Assembly: GCF_019393635.1 (NCBI RefSeq)
Contig: NC_057861.1
Coordinates: 76,143,327-76,207,326 of the forward strand
Direction: 5' to 3'
From: Dromiciops gliroides
Taxonomy: Eukaryota; Chordata; Mammalia; Microbiotheria; Microbiotheriidae
DNA length: 64,000 nucleotides
Position 1 is the stretch's first letter. The number at the start of each line of letters is the position of its first letter. The position numbers and the translations under genes were made by a program. Below are positions 1 through 12,219 of this stretch, piece by piece. The notes beneath the pieces are model-generated. The model did no database searches, was not told the DNA's origin, and saw only the letters and a program-made list of their open reading frames with translations.

Positions 1-589
1 GCTTGCTGAGGCAAGCCTCAGTGAGTCCTAGACCTTGCCAAATCCTCTCCTTTTTCTTTCTCCCTTGCCACCAATGGGGGTGGGGTGTGGATAATGGGAG
101 GAAATCCAGAACCTAGGTTTTGTTATAGCTTGTTGTTTGAATGCATCCTCATGGGTTTCTGTTGTTGTTGTTGTTTAATTGTTAGGCAACTATTTTTAGT
201 TAGCTTATGATGCTTCAATAAATCACATGACCATTAAAGAAAACAAGTAAATTATCAAATCCCATAAGTCAGGGGATGTGAATGAGAAATGTGAGAACTT
301 GGGCTTGAGGCAGACATGTTGGGGATTTCCTGTTTTGGGTAACTTTTTTAGTATATTCCAGATCTATAGCCTCAGCAATATGTAGAACCCAGGGCCAGCT
401 GTAGCCATTTTCAGGCTCTGGAAAGAAGGGTGCTGATGAGAGGGGAAGTAAGCTCATTGTGTGTAGTTGGAACTACTTGTAATCAAATTATATACATTAT
501 ATCCCCTCCCCACTTGTTTAATGATTAATTATGTGAAAGCCTAGTAGGAAAAGAAGCAGGAGTTTGGGGCTGGAGGCTGGCCACTCAGC

Positions 590-711
590 TCTCCTCACAG
601 AGAGAGAGTACTGGGTTAGAATTATATTTATCTATTCCCTTAAATATTGTTAGTCTAGGGGAAATCATTTTTAGGTTCAAATTGTGCTCCTGATCATTCT
701 CTCTCTTTTTA
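590..711. repeat. Unclassified interspersed repeat, copy A left part
   Basis: This segment and 1855-2085 together match 22125-22790 in order (GAAGCAGGAG, TTAAATATTRTTAGTCTAGGGG, then ATATCCAAGSWTTGA). An L1 insertion splits copy A. I could not place it in a known family; an LTR is possible. Confidence 0.6.
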
Positions 712-1850
712 AAAATAATAAACATTTTTATTTATAGTTTTGAGTTCCAATATTTATCCCTTCTTCCCTTCCTCCCCTGACCCTTCCCTGAGGCAGTAAG
801 CAATCAGATGTGGGTTATACATATGTAGTTATGTAAAACATTACCATATTAGTCATTTTGTACAAGAAAATTTGAATAAAAGAAAAAAATGAAAGAAGGT
901 GAAAAATAGCATGCTTCAGTCTGTGTTCAGTCAATATCAGTTCTTTCTTTGGAGGAGGATAGTATGCGTCATCATTAGTCGTTTGGAATTGTCTTGCTGA
1001 GAATAGTTAAATCAACCACAGTTGTTCATCAAACAATATTGCTGTCTCTGTGCACAATGTTCTCTTGGTTCTGTTCACTTCACTATACATCAGTTCATAC
1101 AAGTCTTTCCAGGTCCTTCTGAAATCATCCTGCTTGTAATTTTTTATAGCACAATAATATTCCATCACCATCATATACCACAGCTTATTTAGCCATTCCC
1201 CAATTGATGGGCATTCCTTTGATTCCCAATTCTTAGCCACCACAAAAAGAGCTACTATAAATATTTTTGTACAAATAGGTCTTTTTCTCTTTTTGGGGAT
1301 GTCTTTGGGATATAAACCTAGCAGTGGTATTGCTGGATCAAAAGGTATGCATAGGGGCAGCTAGATGGTGCAGTGGATAGAGCACCGGCCCTGTAGTCAG
1401 GAGTACCTGAGTTCAAATCCAGCCTCAGACACTTAACACTTACTAGCTGTGTGACCCTGGGCAAGTCACTTAACCCCAATTGCCTTACTAAAAAACAAAA
1501 CAAAACAAACCCATTGAAAAAAAGGTATGCATAGTTCTATAGCCCTTTGGGCATAGTTCCAAATTGCTCTCCAGAATGGTTGGATCTTTTCACAACTCCA
1601 CCAACAGTGTCCCAGCTCTCCCATATGCCCTCCAACATCCACTATTTTCCATTTTTGTTATATTTGCCACTCTGATTGGTGTGAGGTGATACTTAGAGCT
1701 GTTTTAATTAGCATTTGTCAGATCAATAGTGATCTAGAGCATTTTTTCATGTTATTATAGATAGCTTTGATTTCTTTATCTGAAAACTGCCTGTTCATAT
1801 CCTTTGACCATTTCTGATTGTTTTCTCTTAATGAAGAGTGGCCCAAGCTA
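712..1850 (-). mobile_element. L1 3' end (ORF2 C-terminus and 3' UTR), split by a SINE
   Basis: Read on the minus strand it encodes a degenerate ORF2 C-terminal segment (WLNKLWYMMVMEYYCAIKN-type), followed by a 3' UTR ending in an AAACTATAAATAAAAATG-like tail at about 712. The SINE at 1355-1520 interrupts it. The 5' part is truncated near 1850. Confidence 0.85.
1355..1520 (+). mobile_element. Marsupial tRNA-derived SINE, nested in L1
   Basis: Full SINE with GGGGCAGCTAGATGG head, B-box-like GAGTTCAAATCCAG, CORE segment and A-rich tail. Perfect target duplications AAAGGTATGCATAG lie at 1341-1354 and 1521-1534. Confidence 0.95.
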
Positions 1851-1854
1851 TATA

Positions 1855-2085
1855 TCCAAGGATTGAACCCCCTCTTACCAAATGCCAGTTCCACAACAAA
1901 CACACATAGAGAAAGTGAATAGATGCATTTATGCAAATCAATAGCAATGCTGAAATCAAAGAAAGCATACATAGCAAAATATATAATAAACAATACACAT
2001 AGTAAATGAGGTCTCCCACTGGGAGTGAGATAATACAGCTCAACCAAGAGAGTCTCAGATTTCACCCAAGGGGACTGGAGTAAGG
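1855..2085. repeat. Unclassified interspersed repeat, copy A right part
   Basis: It matches 22310-22790 at several blocks: CCAGTTCCAYAAYRAACACACA, GCAAGATAAYRCAGCTCAACCAAG (with GTGAG here) and TCACCCAAGGGGA. It follows directly after the L1 that splits the copy. Confidence 0.6.
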
Positions 2086-2089
2086 AGGC

Positions 2090-2440
2090 CCACCAGCAGG
2101 CTACTACAACAGTCTAGGCATTAGGGCATAAGGGCCTGCACCAGAGTGGTGACAGCATTAGAGAATCAAAGGGGGAATCTGGGAGAAATGCTTCAGTGGT
2201 AAAATCAAGAGGCCTTGGTAACAAATTAGATATGGGATCGGGGTGAGAATGAGGAGTTGAGGATGACTCCTAGGCTTTAAGCCTGAGAGACTGAGAAGAT
2301 AGTGGTGCCCTCAATAGCAATAGGGAAATTTAGAAGGGGAAGTAGACTTAGGGGGAAAGATGAGTTCGGGTTTAGTGGAAGAACAAGGTCAGTTTGGGAG
2401 AAAAAAGCAAAAGCAAAATAAAAATTGAGACTCTTTGCCT
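2090..2440 (-). mobile_element. L2/CR1-clade LINE reverse transcriptase fragment
   Basis: Minus-strand translation has the degraded pattern LVLPLNPNSSF...PIAIEGTTI..VSQA, which corresponds to the segment after KLNMSKTEL in the L2-clade RT found elsewhere in this window. Confidence 0.6.
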
Positions 2441-2515
2441 TTTCTCTGTCAGTTTTCATTGTCCCATCCACTTTGAACAGTGGTCTTATCCCTTCTTGGA
2501 TCCCTCTTTTCATGT

Positions 2516-2592
2516 ATATGTATATGTCTATAAATATGTATACATGTGTGTATGTATATAAATATGTATATATATGTGTGTGTGTATATATC
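2516..2592. repeat. (TATG)n/(TGTA)n/(GT)n microsatellite
   Basis: An alternating purine-pyrimidine array of mixed TATG, TGTA and TG units. Confidence 0.85.
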
Positions 2593-2649
2593 TATTGTCT
2601 TTATGTTTCCTCAGTAGCTTAAAGTCATTTTGAATTTTAACACTATTGA

Positions 2650-3245
2650 CAATACAATACAATTGTTGTTTATCCTTCATTTTTGAAGAGGACCAGTGAT
2701 ATCATGAAGGTGATATCTTGATTTGTGTGTGAATTGGATTTAAGTAAGGCAGAGCCGTGCAAAGTCATCAGTCTCACTCTATCTTCCAGAGTCATCAGAG
2801 TCCAGTGGAAAGACCAAAGTCAGGATGGCCTTGTCTTCAATGTCTGACCAAGCTCTAAGAGCTCCACAGTGTTGTTTTCATCTTCATCTTCATGTCTTTC
2901 AAAAATCTAAATTGGTTAACAAGTTCTTCAGCTGCCTTTATGGTGGTTGAAACAAATTGTTCTCTGCTTGGGGTAGACATTCCCTAACTCATCCATGGGT
3001 TTGAGGCCTGTTAATTACCTTCCACCTGGTTTAGCCTGTCTGCTGAGATGGTTTTCTTGGGGTGTGGCCACTGCATGTGCTACAACTTCTTGGAGCCCTA
3101 TGTGAGAATTGAGTGCCAGGTGATAAAATGAGCAGCCCTGAAGAATGCTCAGCAAACCCTCACACCAGAGGAGCTGCCAGTCCCCCTTGAATGCCCCAAA
3201 CACTCCTCGCAGCACGTTGCTATATTTTGTATTCATTATTGTTAC
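2650..3245 (-). mobile_element. RTE-type/SINE tail module and attached old repeat
   Basis: The antisense of the module at 38775-38948 and 46704-46852 is recognisable at 2655-2830 (GTTGTTTATCCTTCATTTTTG, GTGAATTGGATTTAAGT). The following 400 bases are colinear old repeat of unclear family. Confidence 0.5.
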
Positions 3246-3520
3246 ATCAAAGTCAATATGGTGGTATAATAGATACGGAACAATTCCTACCTCTGAGACA
3301 TGCTGGGTATGTTACCCTTGAGCAAGTCACTGAACTTCCCTGTGCTCTAATCTAAGCAACTCTCTAATGCGATTCCTTTCAGAGTTGCCAATCTGCACAA
3401 TCAGCAGTGGTAGAGGGAGTTTCCTCACCTGGAAGTCCTCTATATTAATGAAATCATTGGTCTAATCTCTATCCCTCTCCTGCACATCCTTGTTTTCATC
3501 TTCTGCTCATGTCTTTTAAA

Positions 3521-3671
3521 TTTTTTTTTGGGGGGGGCAGGGCAATTGGGGTTAAGTGACTTGCCCAGGGTCACACAGCTAGTGTTGAGTGTCTGAGGCT
3601 GGATTTGAACTCAGGTACTCCTGATTCCAGGGCCGGTGCTCTATCCACTCTGCCACCTAGCTGCCCCCCTA
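3521..3671 (-). mobile_element. Marsupial tRNA-derived SINE
   Basis: Complete antisense copy with poly-T (poly-A) end. Target duplications CTCATGTCTTTTAAA lie at 3506-3520 and 3672-3686. Confidence 0.93.
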
Positions 3672-4089
3672 CTCATGTCTTTTAAAAATCTAAATTGGTT
3701 ATCAAGTTCTCTGTGAACCTGTCTGTTAGCCAATTCCTGGTTGTTGTTTTTCTCCCCATCAGAATTGTTTGTCTCTAGGATTTCAATCTTGAGAGTTTGC
3801 CTCCCTGTTGAGCTAATTTTCCTTGTAAAATTTTAGTCCATGTAATCCTACCTATCTTTTTTCTGAACCCTTTGAAAATTTTCTCCCAAAATCTAGGTTG
3901 CATTTCAAACTATACCCAGCTGTCCTCTCTTCTTTCATAAAATCTAAGAGGTAGTAGGTACTTCTTCCTATGGTTCTCATTTCCACATGGGTAACCAGTT
4001 CCTCTCTGTGAATGAGAATCAGATCCAGAATAGAATTTTCCCCTTTTGTGTTTCTCGCTGTGCCCTTTTTTTTCTGCTCAAAAGGAATT

Positions 4090-4735
4090 ATTTGTTTTTT
4101 AAAGCACAGACTTTTTTTATTCTTTTTTTTTTCTGTTCCAAACTCTCTTCCTTCCTCTCCCCTTACCCCACCCAATGAAAAGGCAAGGAGGGGAAAACTC
4201 ATTACAAATATATATAAGGATGCAAAACAGATCTCTGCATTAGCCATGTTCAAAAAGAAAGGAAAGGAAAATGGAGGAAGGAAGGAAGGAAAGAAGGAAG
4301 GAGGGAGGAAGAATAAATATGGATAGCATGTTTCATTGAGTCCTTTGGAATTGTGGTGGGTCATTCTGTTGATCAGTTTTACTAAGTCTTTCACAGTTGG
4401 TTATTGTTACTATATTGCTATTACTGTTTTCTGAAACCATCACCTCCATCACAATAGTATTCTATCACATTTATATTCCGTAACTTATTCGGCTATTCTT
4501 CAATTGATGGGCATCCCCAGTTTACACTTTGCTACCACAAAAAGAGTTGCTAGAAATATTTTTGTGCATATGGGCCTTTTTCTTTCTCCTTTGATTTCTT
4601 TGGGGTATCACTCTGGGAGTGATATTGCTGGGTCAATGAGTACACACAGTTTAATAGCCTTTTGGGAATAGTCCCAAATTGCTTTCCAGAATAGCTCACA
4701 CACAGCTCCATCAATTTCTTCCCTTTTTGAAGGCT
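4090..4735 (-). mobile_element. Old L1 3' end fragment
   Basis: It retains the L1 phrase AATTGATGGGCATCC (minus-strand ORF2 end) and the 3' UTR Y-rich tract. It includes a GGAAGGAA purine patch at 4270-4310 and is more diverged than the copy at 712-1850. Confidence 0.7.
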
Positions 4736-5549
4736 GAAATGATCGTTAACGGGAGTCAAGAAGCCATTAGCTGCCCTGTTTTGGCAGGCTGCGAGAGCGC
4801 CAGCCTATATCTGAGTAGCTGAGCCCCACCCCATCACTACTAACTAAATTATGCCTCTGGGCCAGGCTTGTAATCTGTTTCCTGAACCCAGCTGTTTTCA
4901 TTTTTTCTGGTCAGGTGGTTTCTAGTATATTCTGTTGACAAAATCTCTTCTGTCCCCCCCCCCCCCCCCCCACGGATCCTGGTTTAACTGCTCTTCCCCA
5001 TAAATCCCCTCTTTTAGTCACTGGGTTTCTCCCCATCAGTTTTTCACTATATAATTGTTACCTCATGCCTATTTCCCTCTGACTAGGATAGAAGAAAGGA
5101 CAGTTATTCAGAACATCAGGAATGGGGGTGGCTGCTTTTACAGGGGCCGAAAAGCTCCCAGTTTACGGCAGAATTCAAATGGGCTGTGGAGGAATTACAG
5201 AAATTACAGGAAGCAAATGACATTAACGGCACCATCTCCAAAAAGGCAGCAACGGTAGCTGAATGAGCTGAGGAAGCTGAGCTGACAATTTTCCCCAGCA
5301 GATAAGATTATAGATCTCCAAAGATACTTCAACCCAAAAGCAGGCAGATCTCGAAAGGAGGGAAATGACAACATAATAATTCATTCTCCCAAGTCTGAGT
5401 ACAGAAACGTGGTAAGCAAAAGCAAACCCAAGGTAAATTGTGGGGCCTGGCACGGATTCAGACCCTCACTCTCTCTGATCTGCTCTTCCCCACCCCACCG
5501 CACCATACCCAATTTGATACTATGGTCTGTCCATTTGACCTTTATAGCA

Positions 5550-6355
5550 TGTCTCACATGCCCTCCATTTTCTCCCCTGCCACAGCCAACACCCAGGTGC
5601 CAACAGCTCACACCTGGACTATTGCAATAACCTGCTGATTGGTCTCTCTGCCTCAGATCTCTCCCCATTCTAGTCCATTGCCCATTCAGCTGTCAAAGTG
5701 ATTTTCTTAAAGCATGAGTTTGGGCATGACAGGGCAGCCAGGTGGCACAGTGAAGAGAATGCCTGGCCCCTCAGATGCTTACTAGCTGTGTGACCCTAGA
5801 CAAGTCACTTTAACCCTGTTTGCTTCAGTTTCCTCATCTGTAAAATGAGCTGGAGAAGGACACTCCAGTGTCTCTGCCAAGAAAACCCCAAATAGAGTCA
5901 CAAAGGGTCAGACATGAACAACCAAGGGCCATGTCACATCCTACCCACGCCTCTAGTCAATAAACTCCCCACAGGATCAAACATAGAATATTCTCTTTGG
6001 GGTTCAAAGTCCTTCATAACCTGCCTCCCCTTTCCATTCTTCTTATACCCTGTCCTCTACCCCCTCATATTCTGCCATGCAATGACACTGACGTCCTTGC
6101 TCTTCCTCTGGTCATTTTCCCTGGCTGCCCCCCCCCCCCGAATCCTAGTGCTTTCCCTCTGTTGATTATTTCCAATTTATCCTGTATATAGTTAATTGTA
6201 CATAATTGTTTGCATGTTAGCTCACCCATTAGATTGGGGAAAGACTTTTACCTTTGTTTATTTCCCCTCTTCTCTGCTTTCTCCTCCACCCTCACCTTAG
6301 CACCATACCTGACATATGGTAGGCATTTAATAAATTCTTATTCACTGACCTAGCA
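5550..6355 (+). mobile_element. L2-type 3' UTR, split by an RTE-tailed SINE
   Basis: It contains the L2 phrases TGGACTATTGCAATAACCTG, TTCAAAGTCCTTCATAACCTG and TATGGTAGGCATTTAATAAA, in order. The SINE at 5737-5925 interrupts it. Confidence 0.7.
5737..5925 (+). mobile_element. tRNA-derived SINE with RTE-type tail
   Basis: The tRNA-like head is followed by AAATGAGCTGGAGAAGG, GCCAAGAAAACCCCAAAT and GTCACAAAGGGTCAGACATG. That tail resembles the 3' end of RTE/BovB elements, which implies RTE-mediated copying. Confidence 0.8.
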
Positions 6356-6668
6356 TGGAAGCGGCTATAGTATTTGATGGGGGTATTTCTGCTATCTAGA
6401 CCTCTGCCCAAAGCAATGCAGCTAAAGATCTCTTGATTCAATTTCATAGTAATTTCATATTTCAAAAATGAAAAAAAACAACAGTGAGGGGAATTTCTAT
6501 TCTGGGTCTGATTGTTAGCAAGAAGGAGAAATACAGTGTTGGGAGTGGAAATGATGGAATTTTTGTTCCACCCCACCTCCCCACCCAGCCAAAAAAAATC
6601 TTTGGGAGCTGTGTGTGTAGGCTGGGGAACTTAGTGGCGCCTCCCTTTCAAGATCCTCTTTGATTAGC

Positions 6669-6682
6669 ATGCAAATGAGTCA
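6669..6682. promoter_or_regulatory. Overlapping octamer and AP-1 sites
   Basis: ATGCAAAT (6669-6676) shares a base with TGAGTCA (6676-6682), both exact matches to the POU octamer and AP-1 consensus, in a stretch without recognisable repeat. Function is not demonstrated. Confidence 0.35.
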
Positions 6683-6839
6683 AGGGGCCAGAACAAAAGC
6701 TAAGTGAAGACCAGCGCCCTACCCTTCCCCCTCCACATTCTTGCCTTTATTATGTATATCTACTAGCAACAAAACCCTGCGTTTCTATGTAGCATTCTGG
6801 CCTGCCCCAAGCCTTACCATTCTTCCTTATGAGGAAAAT

Positions 6840-7030
6840 AAATATGATAGCAAGCATTTAAAATTTGCAAAACGCTTTACAAATTCTGTCTCATTCTATC
6901 CTCATGACAGTCCGGGTAGGTTAGGCTGAGGGAAGTGAATAGGATTGAAGTGCTGGTGAGTATCAGAGGCAAGATTGGAGCGGAGGTCTTCATCGCTAGT
7001 CTAGTTCCAGCACTCTCTCCACCCAGCCTC
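6840..7030 (-). mobile_element. MIR-type CORE-SINE remnant
   Basis: It has the antisense MIR start (AGCATTTAAAATTTGCAAAACGCTTTACAAA) in diverged form, then a degraded body ending near CTCTCTCCACCC. Confidence 0.5.
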
Positions 7031-7539
7031 CTAGGTACCTTGAAAAGGGAAAGTCCCATGGAAAACATTGTGGATTCACTAACCAAACAATCTGGCTTTC
7101 AATGAAAAGCACCGGCTTTAATGTAAGGGAACTCTTCTGTGAGAAGCCTGGGGGTTTGGTCTGAGTCTCTAACTGCACAAGCCACCAGAGTGAGCAACTG
7201 CATTTGTGATGGATGGCACCTGGAAGTGCTAGTTCTGAGCTACTAGCTCACCACCTAGTATTTTCAGGCCGCAGCCACACCCAGTAGGTTTTCCTAGGTA
7301 CTCGTATGGCTGTCATATGGGGTACCCACCGAGTACAGGCTAACTCCAATTTACTCCATATACTTGTCTGCTAAACTGCAGTACTTGCTGGTTGGTCTCA
7401 TTTCTTTTCTTCATCTTCTCTTGGAAGTATGAATGTTTCCTGTTTCCTGAATTTGCCATTATGCTGGTGGATGTTTAGCAACTAGACTGGGGCAGGGGGA
7501 GGAGTATATATACACACTGGGTTTAATGCTTAGGCTGTA

Positions 7540-7845
7540 TTATTATTTTTTAAAGTTATTTATTTATTTAGAATTTTTTCCCCAGCTTACATGTAAAAAC
7601 AAATTGTAACATCGAGTTTTAAAACTTTGTGTTCCAAATTCTCTTCCTTCTTCCCTATCCCCCCTTAAGAACTCAAGCAATTCAATATAAGTTATCCATG
7701 TGCAGTCGTGCCAAACATAGCAGACAAAAACAAAACAAAACAAAACAAAAAAAGCACTTCAGAAAAAGGAACTAACAACAACAAAATAGACTTCCATCTG
7801 TATTCAGGTACCATCCGTTCTTTCTCTGTAGATGGATTTTAAGCT
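7540..7845 (-). mobile_element. L1 3' UTR fragment
   Basis: Antisense L1 3' end: A/T-rich terminus, AAACTTTGTGTTCCAAATTC, a Y-rich tract and TGCAGTCGTGCCAAAC. No ORF2 remnant. Confidence 0.7.
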
Positions 7846-8159
7846 GTATTATTAACACTTTATTAACTATAGACAATCAACAAAATAATGAACCAAGTAC
7901 TGATTTGTAACGATTGCCTATTTATGGGGTGTAAATGATCACACGGGAAATTTAAGGATGGCTCTTAGAAAGCTGGTTAGAGCTGGTTCCAGCACACTCC
8001 TGCTTGCAAGTCACAACGGCATACCTGGAATTTCCCGTCAGGATGAGTAAATGCCAATAATATACACGGACAGTTTGAACTCTGTGAAAGAATGTGTGTA
8101 AGCAAAACCATCTGAAAAAGAGACAGAGATAAACACAGAGACAGACAGGGAGAAGCACA

Positions 8160-8620
8160 GAGAATGGCAGAGTGCTCCACAGCCCTTTTAAAACTTCAAT
8201 TTGTTTGTGACCTATTGTGACCTATTGTGATCCTAACCTTAAACACATTTTCCTGTTCTCTGTGGCTCTTACTAGAAAATGCAAGAGGGAAAATATGTAT
8301 TGTCTACAAAGCAAGAGACTCTGGCAATAATTGATAAATAAGGGACAAGTCATCCCCTTCAGACTGTAGTTGTTACAGTCACAAAATGTAATCACAAGGT
8401 TAAGGAAGTGTTAAACTAAATGAACTACTCAAATTCCTTTCTCTGCTGGAATTAAAAGCAGAGAGATAACTGGCTGAGCAAACAAATTAGCGGCCACCCT
8501 CTGGCAACCCAACCCGTAAATTGGGGAGAATCCCAGAGGGATTATTAATTAAATTTCTGGAGCTTGCCCAGGATATATTTGGGCCCCTTATGCATTTGCC
8601 ATGACCCACGAGAGAGAGAG
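8160..8620. other. No gene or repeat recognised
   Basis: About 460 bases of apparently unique, AT-rich sequence with a small direct repeat TGACCTATTG near 8208-8228 and a short (GA)n at 8612. No supported exon. Confidence 0.4.
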
Positions 8621-8734
8621 AGATTCCACATACAGCTCTCCCCTCTCCCTAGTATTTCAGGGATCCACTGGAGAAGCAAAAATAAAAACAAAAAAAGAGG
8701 CATTTTCCTTGTTTTTTAAAAAAATAATTTTTGG

Positions 8735-8880
8735 GGGCAGCTAGGTGGCACAGTGGATAAAGCACCAGCCTTGGATTCAGGAGGACCTGAGTTCAAATCC
8801 AACCTCAGACACTTGACAATTACTAGCTGTGTGACCCCGGGCAAGTCACTTAACCCTCATTGCCCCACCAAAAAAGAAAA
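8735..8880 (+). mobile_element. Marsupial tRNA-derived SINE
   Basis: Complete copy. AAAAATAATTTTT-type target duplications lie on both sides. Confidence 0.92.
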
Positions 8881-8978
8881 AAAAAATAATTTTTATCCAT
8901 GTTTTCTGTTTCTTACATTACCATGTACCCTTACCCCTCCCTGAGATCCATTCCACATGACAAATAGCTGTGTATGTA

Positions 8979-9122
8979 TTTTTTTTGGTGAGGCAATTGG
9001 GGTTAAGTGACTTGCCCAGGGTCACACAGCTAGTGAGTGTTAAGTGTCTGAGGCCCGATTTGAATTCAGGTCCTCCTGACTCCAGGGCCGGTGCTCTATC
9101 CACTGCGCCACCTAGCTGCCCC
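8979..9122 (-). mobile_element. Marsupial tRNA-derived SINE
   Basis: Complete antisense copy flanked by ATGTATTTTTT repeats, about 100 bases from an opposite-strand copy at 8735-8880. Confidence 0.93.
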
Positions 9123-9350
9123 ATGTATTTTTTTTTTAAGAGAAAAAAAACAGATTGGAGAAAGTCTGAAAACACGTGCAAAGTTTAACACCTCTACCTA
9201 TGGACCTCTCACATCAACAAAGGGGTAGGTTGGGGGGATCTTCTCATATCTCTTCATTCAAGTCTCATTTGATCTTTAGAGTTTTGTTACTTTACTTTTG
9301 ATTTTTTTTGGTATGTCACTGGTCTTTCCATTTATATTTTTTTAAAAAAT

Positions 9351-9411
9351 GTTTTTGGTGAAGCAATTGGAGTTAAGTGTCACGCAGTCCACTGTGCCAC
9401 CTAGCTGCCCC
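9351..9411 (-). mobile_element. Internally deleted SINE copy
   Basis: Only the two ends of the antisense SINE remain (AAGCAATTGGAGTTAAGTG and CACTGTGCCACCTAGCTG). Near-identical TCCATTTAYATTTTT flanks mark the target duplication, so the middle was lost after insertion. Confidence 0.85.
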
Positions 9412-9419
9412 TCCATTTA

Positions 9420-10087
9420 CATTTTTATAGTTATGGTGCATATTGTTTCTTTGCTTCAGACCCCAATGGAACAGTTGGTTTTCCAATGTGTTTCCTTTAC
9501 AAGTCAGAACAGTATATTTTAGATAACTTCTGCATTGTTGATTCAGACAACTCATACACTATTATTTGTTTTACTACAACACCTGTGATGAATTTGGAAG
9601 ATAATATGAGCATGATGCATTTGGCTTCTCTATATTTTATATTTATTTAATTTTATTGTGGTATATGATTGTGATGAGATACTAGGATTTTGCATCCCTG
9701 GAAGTCTGGTACCTGGATATATATCAGCTTTTAACCAGAACTATCCTGCATGCCTTATTGTGACATGAGTGCAGACAGCTTTGTGTGAGGTCCTTGTGAA
9801 CTTCAGGTCCATAGGATAAGGACTGATTAATAGCATACAAATGCTGAGTAATCAATTCCAAGTACTTTTTTTTTTTTTGCAAGCCCCACATCTCTTTTTG
9901 ATTCTTTTTTTAGTTCATTTTTTAAATTAATTTTCCTTTTAAAATTAGTTTATGTGTCTAAGTGAAGGGTGAATTGGGACTGCCAGTTGGAATCCTTATA
10001 TGTTTCAGGGGTCCCTGGAGAAATTTTGGATGTGCTATTTTCCTCCTCTTTCCCTGTTGACTGAGTGAAATGTATTTCCGTATCCAA

Positions 10088-10132
<45 letters not shown>

Positions 10133-10430
10133 CTTCCCTCCTTTGCACTGTTCAGATGAGTGTGAGGTTAAGGTATTAGCCATTTCCCCCACCTCTTCCT
10201 CCTTCATTTGTATTTGTGCACCCTGATCATATGAGATAATTTCCCTAACCTTCCATTCCCTTCTCCATTTAGTATGTTTCTCTTACTCTTCCTTTCCATT
10301 CTTCTTCTAAGATACTCAAGACATAACAGAACCTCTCCCAGGCCTACTGTCTAATTAGACTCCTTCTATGCCCCTGATTATGATAGGATTAAGAAGGGAT
10401 ACATGTATCATCTTCCCATGTTTTAATGTA
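9420..10430. other. AT-rich stretch with (GT)n, no gene seen
   Basis: It contains a (GT)n array at 10092-10130 running into GCGCGC. The rest may be old L1-derived sequence but lacks clear landmarks. Confidence 0.4.
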
Positions 10431-10439
10431 AACAGTTTA

Positions 10440-11290
10440 TCCTTGTTTAGTCCTTTATCATTAATCATTCAGGTTTACATTTTAAAAGATGTTTCTCTTA
10501 ACTCCAACGTTTGTACTTGAAAATTGCTATATAGTTCTAGTCTTTTCATGATGAATGCTTGGAAGTCCTCTATTTCATTAGAGTTCTATTTTCCCCTTGT
10601 AGAATTATACTCAGTTTTGCTAGGTAAGTTATTCTTTGCTTTAAGGCTATATTCTTTGCTTTTTGGAATGCCATATTCTAAGGTGTCAAATCATTTACAG
10701 TGGTGACTGCTAGGTTGTGTATCATCCTGATTATGATTCCTCTCCTTGAATTTTTTCTTTCTAGCTGCATGTAGTGTTTTTTCTTTGACCCAGAAGCTCT
10801 ACATCTTGGCTGTGATATTCCTGGAAGTTTTCCTTGTGAAATGTTTTTCTTTTTTCCCCAAGAGGTGACCAGTAGATTCTTATTTTTACTTTGCTCACTA
10901 GTTTTAAGACATCTAGGCAATTTTATTCCATAATTTCTTGAAATATGATGTCCAAGCTTTTTTGGAGGGGATTGGGGGTTGGTCATGGCTTTCAGGTAGT
11001 CCAATGATCCTTAAACTATTTCTCCTTGATCTGTTTTCCAGGTCAGTTGTTTTTGCATTGAGATACCTTTTATGTTTTTCTTTCCCCTATCTTCTTCCCC
11101 CAGTGTTTTGATTTTGTTTTAGTATTTTTTCCACACGGAGTCATTGGATTCTGTTTGCCATTCTAGTTTTCAGGGAGTTTGTTGTTTGGGCAAGCTTGTG
11201 TACCTCTTGTACCAAGTTGTTAATGCCCTTCCAAATTCTTTCTTCCATGGCTTGTATTTCTTTTCCATTTTTCCATTCCTTATTCATTTC
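10440..11290 (-). mobile_element. L1 ORF1-region fragment
   Basis: Minus-strand sequence near 11000-11060 reads as the L1 ORF1 motif [19 protein letters not shown] with frame breaks. The same motif recurs on the plus strand near 39170. The coding frame is disrupted. Confidence 0.6.
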
Positions 11291-11590
11291 TTTTAAATTC
11301 ATTTTTAAAAAATAATAAACATTTTTATTTATAGTTTTGGGTTCCAATTTTTATCCCTCTTTCCCTCCCTTCCCTCCCCTCTCCCTGAGGAATGTGTTAT
11401 GCATGTATTATTATGTAAAACATTACTATATTTGTCATTTTGTACAAGAAAACTTGATTAAAAGAAAAAAATGAAAGAAAGTGAAAAATAGCATGCTTCA
11501 GTTTATTCCATCAACATCAGTTCTTTCTTTAGAGGTGGATAGTATGTTTCATCAATAGTCCTTTGGGATTGTCTTGGTCTTGATTCGTTT
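11291..11590 (-). mobile_element. L1 3' end fragment
   Basis: It closely matches the 712-970 L1 3' UTR (AATAATAAACATTTTTATTTATAG, then the Y-rich tract, then TAGCATGCTTCAGT), abutting the ORF1-region piece in the same orientation. Confidence 0.8.
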
Positions 11591-11974
11591 CTAAAAACAT
11601 TTTAAAACTTTTCATCTCTTCTAGGAATTCTACTTGATTTTGTGGCCAATCAGCATTTTTCTCTGAGGCTTTGCTTGTAGATATTTAGATGTCATTCTCT
11701 TCATGTGAGTTTCTATCCTGAGCATTCTTGCCCCCATAATAGGTCTTTGCTGAGGGATATTCTTTTGATTTGCTCATGATTCCAGCTTGACTATGGATTT
11801 TATATTAAGCTTGGGCTCTAAACACTTCTGGAGGGAATGTCTGGGCTGGTTCTACTGATCCTTTCTTATGGTCTTGAGTGTTGTATTATTCTAGACCCTC
11901 AGGTAAACATGTCTACTGGTAGCTTGTTGGTAGGAGGCACACTAGTGGGGGCTCGAGCTATTGTGTTAGCAGGG

Positions 11975-12100
11975 AAGGAAAAAGCAAATATTTATGAAAT
12001 ACCTGCTATATGTCAGGCTAAATACTTTACAAACATTATCTCAATTTTGCATATGATTATTCCTAGACTTATGATTACCTCCCAGAACCTGAGGTAGTAG
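11975..12100 (-). mobile_element. MIR-type CORE-SINE remnant
   Basis: It contains AATACCTGCTATATGTCAGG and ACTTTACAAACATTATCTCA, the antisense MIR opening; the rest is lost. Confidence 0.6.
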
Positions 12101-12219
12101 TTATCCCTCTAGTGACCCAACTTAAAAACCTCTGAGTATAAGTTGGAGAGTCAACCAGAGAGGATGCTTCTTTACATTGAAGAGGCGTGTAGAGAAGAGG
12201 GAAGCAAGGGTAGATTATG

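Noticed and set aside
1718-2065. 115-codon minus-strand frame with hydrophobic segments
   Set aside because: It crosses the boundary between the L1 and the unclassified repeat; no gene support.
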